Source of the DNA: Flavobacteriales bacterium UBA6693
GTDB taxonomy: Bacteria; Bacteroidota; Bacteroidia; Flavobacteriales; Weeksellaceae
Direction: 5' to 3'
DNA: 64,000 nucleotides
Assembly: GCA_002454815.1 (NCBI GenBank)
Contig: DKJL01000010.1
Location: forward strand, 186,001-250,000
This document shows positions 17,599 to 26,248 of the stretch, piece by piece. The notes beneath the pieces are model-generated. The model saw only the letters and a list, made by a program, of their open reading frames with translations. It did not search any database and was not told the DNA's origin. Numbering within the stretch: the first letter of the stretch is position 1; every line of letters begins with the position of its first letter. The position numbers and the translations under genes were made by a program.

Positions 17599-18591
17599 TT
17601 AATTTTTCAGCAAGATGGCGGCTTCTTTCGCCGCGTAGGTGAAAATCATATCCGCACCCGCTCGCTTGATACAAGTGAGACTTTCCATAATTGCCAGATC
17701 ATTATCAAGCCAGCCATTTTGTGCGGCTGCTTTCAGCATCGCGTATTCGCCGCTCACATTAAACACGGCGATAGGCAGATCGATGATCTCCCGCACTTTC
17801 GAAACAATATCCAGATAAGGCATTCCCGGCTTGATCATGATGATATCGGCGCCTTCTTCTACATCTTTTAAAACCTCATCGATCGCCTCACGGGAATTGT
17901 GGAAATCCATTTGATACGTTTTTTTGTTTTTTGGAATTGACGCATTTTCTTTCGGTGCCGAGTCCAGCGCACTGCGGAACGGACCGTAAAACGAGCTCGC
18001 GTATTTCGCTGCATAACTAAGGATGGCTACATCGGTAAAGCCGTTTTCTTCCAATGCTTTGCGAATCGCGGCAACTCTGCCGTCCATCATATCGCTGGGT
18101 GCTACCACATCGGCGCCGGCCTCAGCCAGCGAAACCGACATGCGTGCCAGTGCTTCATTGGTTGCATCATTGTCGATTTTGCCGTTCGTTACGATTCCGT
18201 CGTGCCCGTAAATTGAGTAGGGATCTAAAGCAACATCCGGCATCACCACCATTTCGGGAACGGCGTCTTTTATGGCTTTAATTGTTGTTTGCATAAGGCC
18301 GTCGCTGTTCCAGGATTCCCTTCCGGTATTGTCCTTCAGGTCTTCGGCAATTTTCATGTAAAGGTTCACACCTTTAATTCCCAAATCATAAAGCTCACGG
18401 CATTCCTGTACAGCGAGGTCCACGGAGCGACGGAACACACCCGGCATTGCTGATACGGGTTCCTGCTGAGCCTTGCCTTCCATTACAAAAAGGGGCATTA
18501 CTAAATCGCTGGTGGTGAGAACGGTTTGCTGTACAAGGGCACGCAATGCGGGGGTCGTGCGCAGGCGCCGGTTGCGGGAAGATATAAACAT
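17599..18591 (-). CDS. hemB: Delta-aminolevulinic acid dehydratase (porphobilinogen synthase)
   Basis: Condenses two 5-aminolevulinate molecules to porphobilinogen in haem synthesis. The Schiff-base lysine regions AILSYAAKYASSFYGPFR and DIIMIKPGMPYLD are present. The metal site reads DVALDPYSIYGHDG, where zinc enzymes have a cysteine cluster, so this is the aspartate (magnesium-type) class. Start: ATG at 18591 (330 residues). A longer in-frame start at 18624 is excluded because a TAAATTTG promoter box lies at 18622-18629. Haem made here also feeds the oxidase cluster further along. Confidence 0.96.
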   Translation of the reverse strand: MFISSRNRRLRTTPALRALVQQTVLTTSDLVMPLFVMEGKAQQEPVSAMPGVFRRSVDLAVQECRELYDLGIKGVNLYMKIAEDLKDNTGRESWNSDGLMQTTIKAIKDAVPEMVVMPDVALDPYSIYGHDGIVTNGKIDNDATNEALARMSVSLAEAGADVVAPSDMMDGRVAAIRKALEENGFTDVAILSYAAKYASSFYGPFRSALDSAPKENASIPKNKKTYQMDFHNSREAIDEVLKDVEEGADIIMIKPGMPYLDIVSKVREIIDLPIAVFNVSGEYAMLKAAAQNGWLDNDLAIMESLTCIKRAGADMIFTYAAKEAAILLKN

Positions 18592-18621
18592 GAGGATGGA
18601 ATAGTATTTGTTATAAGTCTG

Positions 18622-18629
18622 CAAATTTA
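18622..18629 (-). promoter_or_regulatory. -7 promoter box of hemB
   Basis: TAAATTTG on the minus strand matches TAnnTTTG exactly, 30 bases before the hemB ATG. No good -33 TTG is seen. Confidence 0.5.
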
Positions 18630-18676
18630 AGGAATACTTTGACGAAATTCGTAGAGGTACTTAAAGTTAGATTTTG

Positions 18677-18684
18677 TACTTTTG
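18677..18684 (+). promoter_or_regulatory. -7 promoter box of the small T9SS cargo gene
   Basis: TACTTTTG matches TAnnTTTG, 28 bases before the GTG at 18713. It is back to back with the hemB promoter, and it covers the upstream TTG at 18674, so the GTG start is preferred. Confidence 0.5.
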
Positions 18685-18712
18685 TTTATTATACTATAAA
18701 ATCAATCTATAC

Positions 18713-19069
18713 GTGAAAAGATTTCTATTTTGTTTAATGTGGTTGGCTTTTTTTTCTCTTGGCACTTTCAATGTAAAGGCGCAGCTCAGCGACCGTCCGT
18801 TTGCCGGCAGCCCGCAGAAAGCTGACGACGCTGCGATGGTGGTATATCCCAATCCGGCGCGCGACGTAATTTTAATTAAATCAAAAAACGCCAACCTGAT
18901 CATAAAATCGGTAACTTTTTACTCGATACTCGGTGCGCAGGTAGCAGAATACGCAATTAATAAAAATTCGGAGGAAATCCGGCTGGACCGACTGCGGCCG
19001 GGCAAATATTTAATGCGTTATGTCTTAAGTGACAATACGCAGAAAGTGACGCAGATCGTCAAACAGTAA
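18713..19069 (+). CDS. Very small secreted protein with type IX sorting domain
   Basis: 118 residues from a GTG start: signal peptide (KRFLFCLMWLAFFSLGTFNVKAQ, first 24 residues), about 15 linker residues, then a type A sorting domain that makes up almost all of the mature protein. It begins VVYPNPARDVILIKS and ends in the usual GKYLMRYVLSDNTQKVTQIVKQ-type strands (about 19000-19066). Such C-terminal domains direct cargo to the type IX secretion system of Bacteroidota. Here there is no cargo domain to speak of. It may be a stand-alone adhesin-like peptide or a remnant of a longer gene; neither is proven. A terminator follows at once. Confidence 0.75.
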   Translation: MKRFLFCLMWLAFFSLGTFNVKAQLSDRPFAGSPQKADDAAMVVYPNPARDVILIKSKNANLIIKSVTFYSILGAQVAEYAINKNSEEIRLDRLRPGKYLMRYVLSDNTQKVTQIVKQ

Positions 19070-19074
19070 TTTCG

Positions 19075-19102
19075 ATCCTTGACGATGTCAGGGATTTTTT
19101 TT
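19075..19102 (+). terminator. Rho-independent terminator after the T9SS gene
   Basis: ATCCTTGAC pairs with GTCAGGGAT (one wobble pair) around GAT, followed by eight T. A second GC-rich hairpin (GCCGG/CCGGC) follows at about 19105-19127. Confidence 0.85.
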
Positions 19103-19150
19103 GCGCCGGCTGGCTCAGGGCTCCGGCTTAATTTTCCTTAATTTTAATGA

Positions 19151-20413
19151 ATGGAAGCACGCGAAAAAATAGTAATAGTAGGCGGTGGTTTTGCCGGACT
19201 TCAGCTGGCAAAAGCGCTGAACAACAAACGCAAAAAAGTAATGGTGATCGACAGGGTGAATCATCATATGTTTCAACCCTTATTTTATCAGGTTGCCTGT
19301 GGCCGCATTGAGCCCAGCAATATTTCATTCCCGTTCCGGAAGATTTTCCAGCGCTCGCGCAATGTGCAGTTCCGCCTTTCTAATGTTGAGCAGATTATTC
19401 CGGCGCAGAACAAAATCATCACCAGCGATGCGGAATACACTTATGACAAATTAATTCTCGCCACCGGTTGCCGCACCAATTTTTTCGGCAATGAAAAAAT
19501 GGAAAGCCTCACCTACGGGATGAAAACGACCCAGGAGGCCATCGCCATTCGCAATAACGTGCTGCTTACTTTCGAAAAACTCATCAGCGAACGAAGACGC
19601 ACTGATGACGGAAACTGGAATGTGGTTATTGTCGGCAGTGGTCCTACCGGCGTTGAACTTGCAGGTGCTTTTGCCGAAATGAAAAAGGACATTCTGCCGC
19701 GCGACTATCCCCACATGAACTTTGAAGATCTGAAGATTATTCTGATCAGTTCTACGGAGACGCCTTTGGGAACGATGAGCGAGGAAGCGCAGGCAAAATC
19801 AGACCAGTATCTCCAGGAACTTGGCGTGGATTTCCTACGCGGTGAAATGGTAACAGATTATGACGGCGACCGCGTTTCTATGCAGAGCGGGAAAAGCATC
19901 GCCAGCAACAATGTAATCTGGGCCGCCGGCGTTACCGGCAATATTGTCGACGGGTTGGATCCTACGATTATCGTTCGAAACCGTTTCAAAACAGACCGTT
20001 ATAACCGCGTACTCGGTTACGAAAATATTTTTGCAATTGGTGATATCGCTTATATGGAAACTCCAAAATATCCTCAGGCGCACCCCCAAGTTGCAAATGT
20101 TGCCATAAACCAAGGTAAGGTACTGGCAAAAAATCTTTTGAAAAAATCTACTTCCGATTGGACAGAATATGAATATGTAGACCGCGGAAGTATGGCAACA
20201 ATCGGTAAATACCGGGCCGTCGTCGATTTGCCTAACCTTAAGTTTCAAGGATTGCTGGCGTGGTATTTCTGGATGTTCCTGCATCTTATGTTGATTTTGA
20301 GCGTCCGAAATAAAATTGCCATTTTCTTCAACTGGATGTGGAGTTATATCAATAAGGATTCTTCCCTGCGTCTTATCATCATTCCCACTAAAAAGAATAA
20401 TACTGAACAATGA
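19151..20413 (+). CDS. Type II NADH dehydrogenase (NDH-2)
   Basis: Membrane-bound FAD enzyme that passes electrons from NADH to quinone without pumping protons. Two Rossmann motifs are visible: GGGFAGLQLAKAL near residue 11 (FAD) and VIVGSGPTGVELAGAF near residue 160 (NADH), plus FAIGDIAYMETP with the third FAD contact. The C-terminal amphipathic/hydrophobic stretch (LAWYFWMFLHLMLILSV) is the usual membrane anchor. 420 residues, normal length. Its end overlaps trmD by 4 bases (ATGA). Confidence 0.92.
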   Translation: MEAREKIVIVGGGFAGLQLAKALNNKRKKVMVIDRVNHHMFQPLFYQVACGRIEPSNISFPFRKIFQRSRNVQFRLSNVEQIIPAQNKIITSDAEYTYDKLILATGCRTNFFGNEKMESLTYGMKTTQEAIAIRNNVLLTFEKLISERRRTDDGNWNVVIVGSGPTGVELAGAFAEMKKDILPRDYPHMNFEDLKIILISSTETPLGTMSEEAQAKSDQYLQELGVDFLRGEMVTDYDGDRVSMQSGKSIASNNVIWAAGVTGNIVDGLDPTIIVRNRFKTDRYNRVLGYENIFAIGDIAYMETPKYPQAHPQVANVAINQGKVLAKNLLKKSTSDWTEYEYVDRGSMATIGKYRAVVDLPNLKFQGLLAWYFWMFLHLMLILSVRNKIAIFFNWMWSYINKDSSLRLIIIPTKKNNTEQ

Positions 20414-21090
20414 GAATTGATATTGTAAGCGTGCTGCCCGAACTTATGGAAAGTCCTTTTCAGGCTTCTATTCTAAAACGTGCGGTACAGAAAGGCTTGG
20501 CGGAAGTTCATTTTCATCACCTGCGGGAGTGGGGTCTTGGCAGACACCGGCAACTCGACGATGAGCCCTACGGCGGCGGCGCGGGCATGGTAATGATGGT
20601 AGAGCCGCTCGATAACTGCCTGTCGGATCTCAAAGCTCAGCGCGACTATGATGAAGTCATTTATCTGACTCCTGATGGTGAAACTTTAAATCAACGTATT
20701 GCCAACACGCTGTCGGTAAAGAAAAATCTTCTTTTTTTGTGCGGTCATTATAAAGGAATTGATCAGCGTGTGCGTGATCTGCACGTCACGCGCGAAATCT
20801 CTATCGGAGACTACGTTCTGACGGGAGGTGAACTTGCTGCGTGCGTTTTAGCTGACTCCGTAATCCGGCTTTTGCCAGGTGTGCTGAATGACGAACAGTC
20901 TGCGCTGATGGATAGTTTTCAGGACCATCTGTTGGCACCGCCACTCTACACAAGACCGGCGACCTATAAAAATCTGGACGTTCCGGCTGTTTTGCTGAGC
21001 GGTAATCCTCGTACTATTGAAGACTGGCAGCACGACCAGGCAGTCGAAATTACCCGCGCCAAGCGCCCTGATCTTTTGCAGGAATCTTGA
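20410..21090 (+). CDS. trmD: tRNA (guanine-37-N1)-methyltransferase TrmD
   Basis: Methylates G37 next to the anticodon of tRNAs reading CNN codons, preventing frameshifting. Trefoil-knot motifs are clear: PYGGGAGMVMMVEPL, FLCGHYKGIDQRV and SIGDYVLTGGELAA. 226 residues. Unlike many bacteria, trmD is not beside rpsP-rimM here (those are at 37313-38584). It is translationally coupled to the NDH-2 gene instead. Confidence 0.96.
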   Translation: MRIDIVSVLPELMESPFQASILKRAVQKGLAEVHFHHLREWGLGRHRQLDDEPYGGGAGMVMMVEPLDNCLSDLKAQRDYDEVIYLTPDGETLNQRIANTLSVKKNLLFLCGHYKGIDQRVRDLHVTREISIGDYVLTGGELAACVLADSVIRLLPGVLNDEQSALMDSFQDHLLAPPLYTRPATYKNLDVPAVLLSGNPRTIEDWQHDQAVEITRAKRPDLLQES

Positions 21091-21100
21091 TTTTTTGATA

Positions 21101-22078
21101 ATGCTGATAAATGAAAAATCACGGACCGGCGGCAGTTCCGAAACGCTGATTGCTTTCTATAATGTTGAAAATTTATTTCTGCCTGATCCACCGCCGAGGC
21201 ATCACTTAGACCCTACGGCGTCGGGAATGCGAAACTGGGACGAACAGAAATACCAAAACAAACTGCGGAAGACAGCGCACGTTTTTCGGTTGATGCAGGA
21301 AGAATATGGAAGTTTGCCCGCGATGATCGGGCTTTGCGAAGTGCAGGGGAGAGATCCCCTCGAAGATTTGGCAGCATTGGCGCCATTCAATGATCGATTC
21401 GGTATTGTGCATTTCAATTCTATGGACGAGCGCGGTGTCGATGTTGCTTTACTGTACGATAAAGATAAAGTGGAGGTTCTCAGCGCTGAGCCTATTTCAT
21501 ACTTTTTTACGGTGCAGGCAAAAGATTATGAATATTATGACACGACGCGTGATGTTTTATTCTGTCGCGTGCGGATTGCAGGTACGGTTATTAATCTCTT
21601 TGTTGTGCATTTACCTTCAAAACGCGAAAAAAACGTCAACCAATCCCGCAGGCATTTTATCCTTGCCGATCTTCATGAGAAAATTGTTAAATTACATCAA
21701 ACTTCAGATGAGCCGGTAATTATCTGCGGCGATTTTAATGAGAACCCGGACGAAAAAGTGATCACTGATTTTCTCTATGATGATCAGCTGCAGAAAATTC
21801 TTTTTAATCCTTTCGCAGAATTGTTCCCGCAAGGCATATATTCTACCTTTCATTATAAAAGTGGCTTACTTTTTGACCAAATGCTTTTATCCTTACATTT
21901 TCGCGACAAAAATTTCCCGCTTTGCTTTGGCGAAGCGGCGGTTTTTAGTCACGAAATGTTGCAGGCCCGGACGAAAGGATCATCGGTGCGTCCTTTTCGC
22001 ACTTATTCTGGAACACGCTACTTGGGCGGTTACAGCGATCATTTTCCGATCATCTGCAAATTAGGTTCAAAGAAATGA
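21101..22078 (+). CDS. Endonuclease/exonuclease/phosphatase-fold protein
   Basis: 325 residues with the DNase I-like fold: FYNVENLFLPDPP near the N-terminus, glutamate in GLCEVQGRDPLEDL, VHLPSKRE, VIICGDFNENPDE, and the terminal SDHFPII histidine. Metal and catalytic residues appear intact, so it is probably an active phosphodiesterase. No signal peptide, so it should be cytosolic. The ATG at 21101, 10 bases after trmD, is preferred to an in-frame start at 21017 inside trmD. Substrate unknown. Confidence 0.85.
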   Translation: MLINEKSRTGGSSETLIAFYNVENLFLPDPPPRHHLDPTASGMRNWDEQKYQNKLRKTAHVFRLMQEEYGSLPAMIGLCEVQGRDPLEDLAALAPFNDRFGIVHFNSMDERGVDVALLYDKDKVEVLSAEPISYFFTVQAKDYEYYDTTRDVLFCRVRIAGTVINLFVVHLPSKREKNVNQSRRHFILADLHEKIVKLHQTSDEPVIICGDFNENPDEKVITDFLYDDQLQKILFNPFAELFPQGIYSTFHYKSGLLFDQMLLSLHFRDKNFPLCFGEAAVFSHEMLQARTKGSSVRPFRTYSGTRYLGGYSDHFPIICKLGSKK

Positions 22079-22098
22079 TGAAAAAAGATTAACAAGTA

Positions 22099-22569
22099 AT
22101 GAAAAACGCCCTAAATACAGAGTATCACCTGGACAGTACTGATAAAGAAATTATTTACATGCTAATGGATAACGCGAAAACTTCGCTGGCGCACATTAGC
22201 AGAAATGTTGGCATTTCCACTACAGCGGTACATCAGCGCATCAAGAAACTTGAACAGGCTGGCGTAATCGAAAATTCTATTTCATTTTTAAATCCGCGAA
22301 AAATCGGTTACAAAGTCGTTTCTTATATCGGCGTTTTTCTGGAGCAACCCAGTCATTATCACGATGCCGTTAAGGCACTTCGTGAAATTAACGAAGTCGT
22401 CGAAGCACATTATACCACGGGGAATTACACGATTTTTCTGAAGGTTCTTTGCAAAGATAATGACCATCTCATGGAAATCTTGAATAAACTTCAAAAGCTT
22501 AAAGGCGTCATCAGAACGGAAACGTTCATTTCCCTGGAACAAAGCATTAATCGTCAGCTGCGCGTGTGA
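22099..22569 (+). CDS. Lrp/AsnC-family transcription regulator
   Basis: 156 residues: N-terminal helix-turn-helix (DKEIIYMLMDNAKTSLAHIS, ISTTAVHQRIKKLEQAGVI) and C-terminal RAM ligand-binding domain (HYTTGNYTIFLKVLCKD). The family senses amino acids or related metabolites as dimers to octamers. The targets cannot be read from sequence; the deoC-aldehyde dehydrogenase pair lies 140 bases downstream with a short palindrome in front, which makes it a candidate target. Confidence 0.9.
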   Translation: MKNALNTEYHLDSTDKEIIYMLMDNAKTSLAHISRNVGISTTAVHQRIKKLEQAGVIENSISFLNPRKIGYKVVSYIGVFLEQPSHYHDAVKALREINEVVEAHYTTGNYTIFLKVLCKDNDHLMEILNKLQKLKGVIRTETFISLEQSINRQLRV

Positions 22570-22585
22570 AAATTTAAAGTAAACA

Positions 22586-22619
22586 AAAAAAGGATACGCT
22601 ATTACGGTGTATCTTTTTT
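22586..22619 (+). terminator. Terminator after the Lrp-type regulator
   Basis: AAAAAGGATAC pairs imperfectly with GTATCTTTTTT around a GC-containing loop, followed by T-rich DNA. Confidence 0.65.
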
Positions 22620-22667
22620 ATTTAAAACTGAGCCGGTCGTTTGGTGAATAATGGTTAATTTTACCGA

Positions 22668-22680
22668 AGCGAATTTCGCT
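22668..22680. promoter_or_regulatory. Short palindrome upstream of deoC
   Basis: AGCGAA-T-TTCGCT is a perfect 6+6 inverted repeat, 32 bases before the deoC start. It could be an operator, but chance cannot be excluded. Confidence 0.25.
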
Positions 22681-22712
22681 GTTTATTTCTGCTCAATTTA
22701 ATAGAAAAAACT

Positions 22713-23711
22713 ATGGAAAAAACACTCGAAAAAAAGTCTGAAATTTTACCGGCTTCAGCAGGTGAAGCCCGGAATGAAGGACTGGCTTTCAATACAAAAT
22801 ATTTCGATTCCATCAGCATCAACCGCAGCGCTGTGGAGCGCCGAGTCGCTACTCTTGGCGGCAGGCGGACGGTAAAAAAAGAATATCAGGCGGCGTGGTT
22901 GCTGAAAGCAGTTTCTATGATCGACCTTACTACACTGGCCGGTGATGATACCCGCGGCAATGTACTGCGTCTTTGCGAAAAAGCGAAAAACCCGGTTCGT
23001 GTAGATTTGCTGGAAAAGCTGGGAGCACAGGATCTCAATCTCACTACGGGTGCAGTCTGCGTTTACCATAATCTTATTCCTTACGCGAAAGAAGCGCTGA
23101 AGAAAACTTCGATTCCGATCGCGGCAGTTTCTACAGGTTTTCCGGCCGGGAAAATTTCTTTGGAAGATAAAATATCGGAAATTAAAAAATCGGTCGCGGC
23201 TGGTGCTACCGAAATTGACATCGTAATCTCCCGCGATCTTGTTTTAGAATCCAAGTGGAAGGAACTTTATGATGAAATAAAACTGTGTCGGGCAGCTTGC
23301 GGTGACGCGCATATGAAAACCATTCTTGCCACGGGAGAAATCCCGATGTACACCAAAGTCGCTAAAGCGTCCTGGATTGCCATGATGGCCGGCTCGGACT
23401 TTATCAAAACTTCTACCGGAAAAGAATCTGTTAATGCTACGCTTCCCGTTAGTTTGGTCATGATCCGCTGCATACGCGATTATTACGAGCTTACGGGTGT
23501 TAAAGTAGGCTACAAGCCGGCCGGTGGAATTCAGAAAGCAAAGCAGGCACTCGATTATCTTATTTTAATTAAGGAAGAACTGGGAACGGAATGGTTGACG
23601 CCAGAGCTGTTCCGTTTCGGCGCGAGTTCACTGCTGGGCGATATCGAGCGTCAACTGGAGCATTACATCACTGGCCGCTATAGTGCCGGATTCAGGCATC
23701 CGATGGCATAA
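22713..23711 (+). CDS. deoC: Deoxyribose-phosphate aldolase
   Basis: Splits 2-deoxyribose 5-phosphate into acetaldehyde and glyceraldehyde 3-phosphate during deoxynucleoside breakdown. Visible motifs: MIDLTTLAGDDT at the start of the barrel, AVSTGFPAG, EIDIVISRDLV, the Schiff-base lysine region DFIKTSTGKESVNAT and VGYKPAGGIQKAKQA. The 332-residue length, with about 65 extra N-terminal residues, is that of the longer DeoC class. The aldehyde dehydrogenase 66 bases downstream would remove the acetaldehyde. Confidence 0.94.
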   Translation: MEKTLEKKSEILPASAGEARNEGLAFNTKYFDSISINRSAVERRVATLGGRRTVKKEYQAAWLLKAVSMIDLTTLAGDDTRGNVLRLCEKAKNPVRVDLLEKLGAQDLNLTTGAVCVYHNLIPYAKEALKKTSIPIAAVSTGFPAGKISLEDKISEIKKSVAAGATEIDIVISRDLVLESKWKELYDEIKLCRAACGDAHMKTILATGEIPMYTKVAKASWIAMMAGSDFIKTSTGKESVNATLPVSLVMIRCIRDYYELTGVKVGYKPAGGIQKAKQALDYLILIKEELGTEWLTPELFRFGASSLLGDIERQLEHYITGRYSAGFRHPMA

Positions 23712-23777
23712 TAAGTAACCGTTGGGCGATATAAATTGCTTCAGCGGTTTTTTCATTTTTAAATATACTCCGATACA

Positions 23778-26171
23778 ATGGAAATCAAAGAAATATACGA
23801 CACAATGGTCTATGGTCCTGCACCTGAAAGTACTGCAGCTGCAGTGCAGTTTTTGGAAGAAAATAATCGCTCTTTCGATCTTTTTATCGGCGGAGAATGG
23901 GTCGCACCACATTCAGAACATTATGTGGATTCAAATAATCCCGCTAATAAAGAATTTCTGGCGAAAATAGCCGAAGCGGACGAAACTGATATTGACCGCG
24001 CGGTGAAGGCGGCGAACGACGCGCTGCCGGAATGGGTGGCAATCGGTGGTTTTGAACGGGCAAAATATTTGTATGCCATCGCAAGGCAAATTCAAAAACA
24101 TTCTCGGCTTTTCGCGGTACTGGAAACTCTGGACAATGGAAAACCGATCCGCGAAACACGCGATATCGACATCCCGATCGCGACAAGACATTTCTACCAC
24201 CATGCCGGCTGGGCAAAATTAATGGAAACTGAGTTCGCGGATTATCAGCAAGTGGGCGTAATCGGGCAGATTATTCCCTGGAATTTTCCGCTGATGATGC
24301 TGTCCTGGAAGATCGCCCCCGCATTGGCGATGGGAAACACCGTGGTATTGAAACCGGCGGAATATACTTCGCTGACGGCGTTGCTTTTTGCGCAAATTTG
24401 CGGGAAAATAGGTTTGCCAAAAGGGGTGGTGAATATTGTCACCGGAAGAGGAGCTGTTGCCGGTAATGCACTGGTAAATCATCCTGACGTACAGAAAATT
24501 GCCTTTACAGGTTCTACCAGAGTCGGTAAGATCCTAAGAACCAATATCGCCGGAACAGGCAAAAAGATTTCCCTTGAACTGGGCGGAAAATCACCATTCA
24601 TCGTTTTTGAAGATGCTGATCTGGATTCAGCGATTGAAGGAATCGTGGATGCCATCTGGTTTAATCAGGGGCAGGTTTGCTGCGCAGGTTCACGCCTACT
24701 GGTGCAGGAATCGGTTTCTGAAGTTTTTTACAAAAAACTGCGCGCCCGCATGGATACGCTTCGCGTCGGTAATCCCATGGACAAAACCGTCGATATGGGA
24801 GCGATTGTCGATCCAGTTCAGCTAAAAACGATTGCGGATCTGGTAAATACAGGAATCGAAGAAGGTTGCACCATTTATCAGTGCAAAGAGGCGGTGCCCG
24901 AAAACGGGTTTTATTTTCCACCTACTTTGTTTACCGATGTACCGACCAGCGCAGTGATTGCTCAGGAAGAAATATTCGGGCCGGTTTTGGTCGCGATGAC
25001 GTTCCGCAGCCACTCCGAAGCAGTGGCGCTGGCAAATAATACGCGTTATGGTTTGGCGTCCAGTTTATGGACGGAAAACATCAATTTAGCTTTGGATCTT
25101 GCTCCAAAAATAAAAGCAGGAAGTGTCTGGATTAATTGTACCAATCAGTTTGATGCGGCAGCAGGTTTTGGCGGTTACAGGGAGTCCGGCTTCGGTCGGG
25201 AGGGTGGCAAAGAAGGTTTGTATGAATACCTGAAACCAAAGGTACAAGCTGAATTTACTTCAGAACCAATTAAACTTAAAACTGAAAAGCCCAAAGCGAA
25301 AGAATCCCGCAGAAACAGCCTGGCTGATATCGACCGTACAACGAAAATGTACGTCGGCGGCAAGCAGACACGTCCGGATGGAGGTTATAGCACAGAAATT
25401 CAAAATGCTTATGGCGACTACATCGGCGAAGTTTCCGAAGGCAACAGAAAAGATGTCCGAAACGCGGTGGAAGCTGCTCACTCAGAAAAATCGTGGGGCG
25501 GAATGACTGGGCATGCACGTGCGCAGGTTCTTTATTATATCGCTGAAAATCTGGCAATTCGCGCAGAAGAATTCGCGCAGCGCATCACGGAAATGATGAA
25601 TCAATCGCTGGAATCGGCGCAGGAAGAAGTACAGCTTTCTATTGAAAGAATTTATACCTATGCTGCTTATGCGGATAAGTACGACGGCGCAGCACATTCT
25701 ACGGTTCAGCGGATGGTGACGCTGGCGATGCCGGAAGCGGTGGGCGTGATGGCCGTGATTTGTCCCGAAGAAAATCCGCTGTTAGGATTTATTTCGACGG
25801 TCATCCCGGTCATTGCGATGGGAAATCGGGCAGTGGTGGTTCCTTCAGAAAAGCATCCGTTTTCGGCAACCGATTTTTACCAGATATTGGAAACATCCGA
25901 TGTTCCGGCCGGAACCGTTAATATCATTACGGGTCCAAAAGAAGAGCTGGCCGGTGAGTTGGCAAAACATTATAATGTGGACGGGATCTGGTATTTTGGA
26001 ACGCGGGCAGGAAGTGAAAATATCGAGATTCTCTCCACAGATTCTATGAAACGTTCCTGGGTGAACTACGGTAAATACAGAAACTGGCTGAAAACTAGTC
26101 ATGGTGAAGGTCAGGAGTTTTTGCGACACGCCACTGAAATCAAGAATATCTGGATTCCGTACGGAGCCTGA
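23778..26171 (+). CDS. Two-domain aldehyde dehydrogenase (ALDH16-like)
   Basis: 797 residues made of two ALDH-like halves. The first (about 30-480) is complete: PWNFPLMMLSWKIAPALAMG, FTGSTRVGK, the general-base glutamate in LELGGKSPF (near 267) and the nucleophile Cys301 in NQGQVCCAGSR. The second half (about 510-797) repeats the cofactor-binding part of the fold but lacks the LGGK and Cys motifs and stops early. This is the ALDH16 arrangement, in which the second half is structural. Next to deoC the likely substrate is acetaldehyde, giving acetate and NADH; this is inference from context. Confidence 0.88.
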   Translation: MEIKEIYDTMVYGPAPESTAAAVQFLEENNRSFDLFIGGEWVAPHSEHYVDSNNPANKEFLAKIAEADETDIDRAVKAANDALPEWVAIGGFERAKYLYAIARQIQKHSRLFAVLETLDNGKPIRETRDIDIPIATRHFYHHAGWAKLMETEFADYQQVGVIGQIIPWNFPLMMLSWKIAPALAMGNTVVLKPAEYTSLTALLFAQICGKIGLPKGVVNIVTGRGAVAGNALVNHPDVQKIAFTGSTRVGKILRTNIAGTGKKISLELGGKSPFIVFEDADLDSAIEGIVDAIWFNQGQVCCAGSRLLVQESVSEVFYKKLRARMDTLRVGNPMDKTVDMGAIVDPVQLKTIADLVNTGIEEGCTIYQCKEAVPENGFYFPPTLFTDVPTSAVIAQEEIFGPVLVAMTFRSHSEAVALANNTRYGLASSLWTENINLALDLAPKIKAGSVWINCTNQFDAAAGFGGYRESGFGREGGKEGLYEYLKPKVQAEFTSEPIKLKTEKPKAKESRRNSLADIDRTTKMYVGGKQTRPDGGYSTEIQNAYGDYIGEVSEGNRKDVRNAVEAAHSEKSWGGMTGHARAQVLYYIAENLAIRAEEFAQRITEMMNQSLESAQEEVQLSIERIYTYAAYADKYDGAAHSTVQRMVTLAMPEAVGVMAVICPEENPLLGFISTVIPVIAMGNRAVVVPSEKHPFSATDFYQILETSDVPAGTVNIITGPKEELAGELAKHYNVDGIWYFGTRAGSENIEILSTDSMKRSWVNYGKYRNWLKTSHGEGQEFLRHATEIKNIWIPYGA

Positions 26172-26192
26172 ATTTTCTTTAATTTAAATAAA

Positions 26193-26221
26193 ACAGAGCC
26201 GCGAAATTCTCGTGGCTCTGT
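26193..26221 (+). terminator. Hairpin terminator after the ALDH16-like gene
   Basis: ACAGAGCC pairs perfectly with GGCTCTGT. There is no long T run directly behind it, so efficiency is uncertain. Confidence 0.6.
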
Positions 26222-26234
26222 CGCGTTAATAGTT

Positions 26235-26242
26235 TATTTTTG
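26235..26242 (+). promoter_or_regulatory. -7 promoter box of the GH25 gene
   Basis: TATTTTTG matches TAnnTTTG and ends 6 bases before the ATG at 26249, which suggests a leaderless or nearly leaderless mRNA. Confidence 0.5.
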
Positions 26243-26248
26243 CAGCCT

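Noticed and set aside
26193..26221. Hairpin before the GH25 gene as a riboswitch
   Set aside because: Simple perfect stem directly after the dehydrogenase gene and ahead of the next promoter; a terminator explains it.
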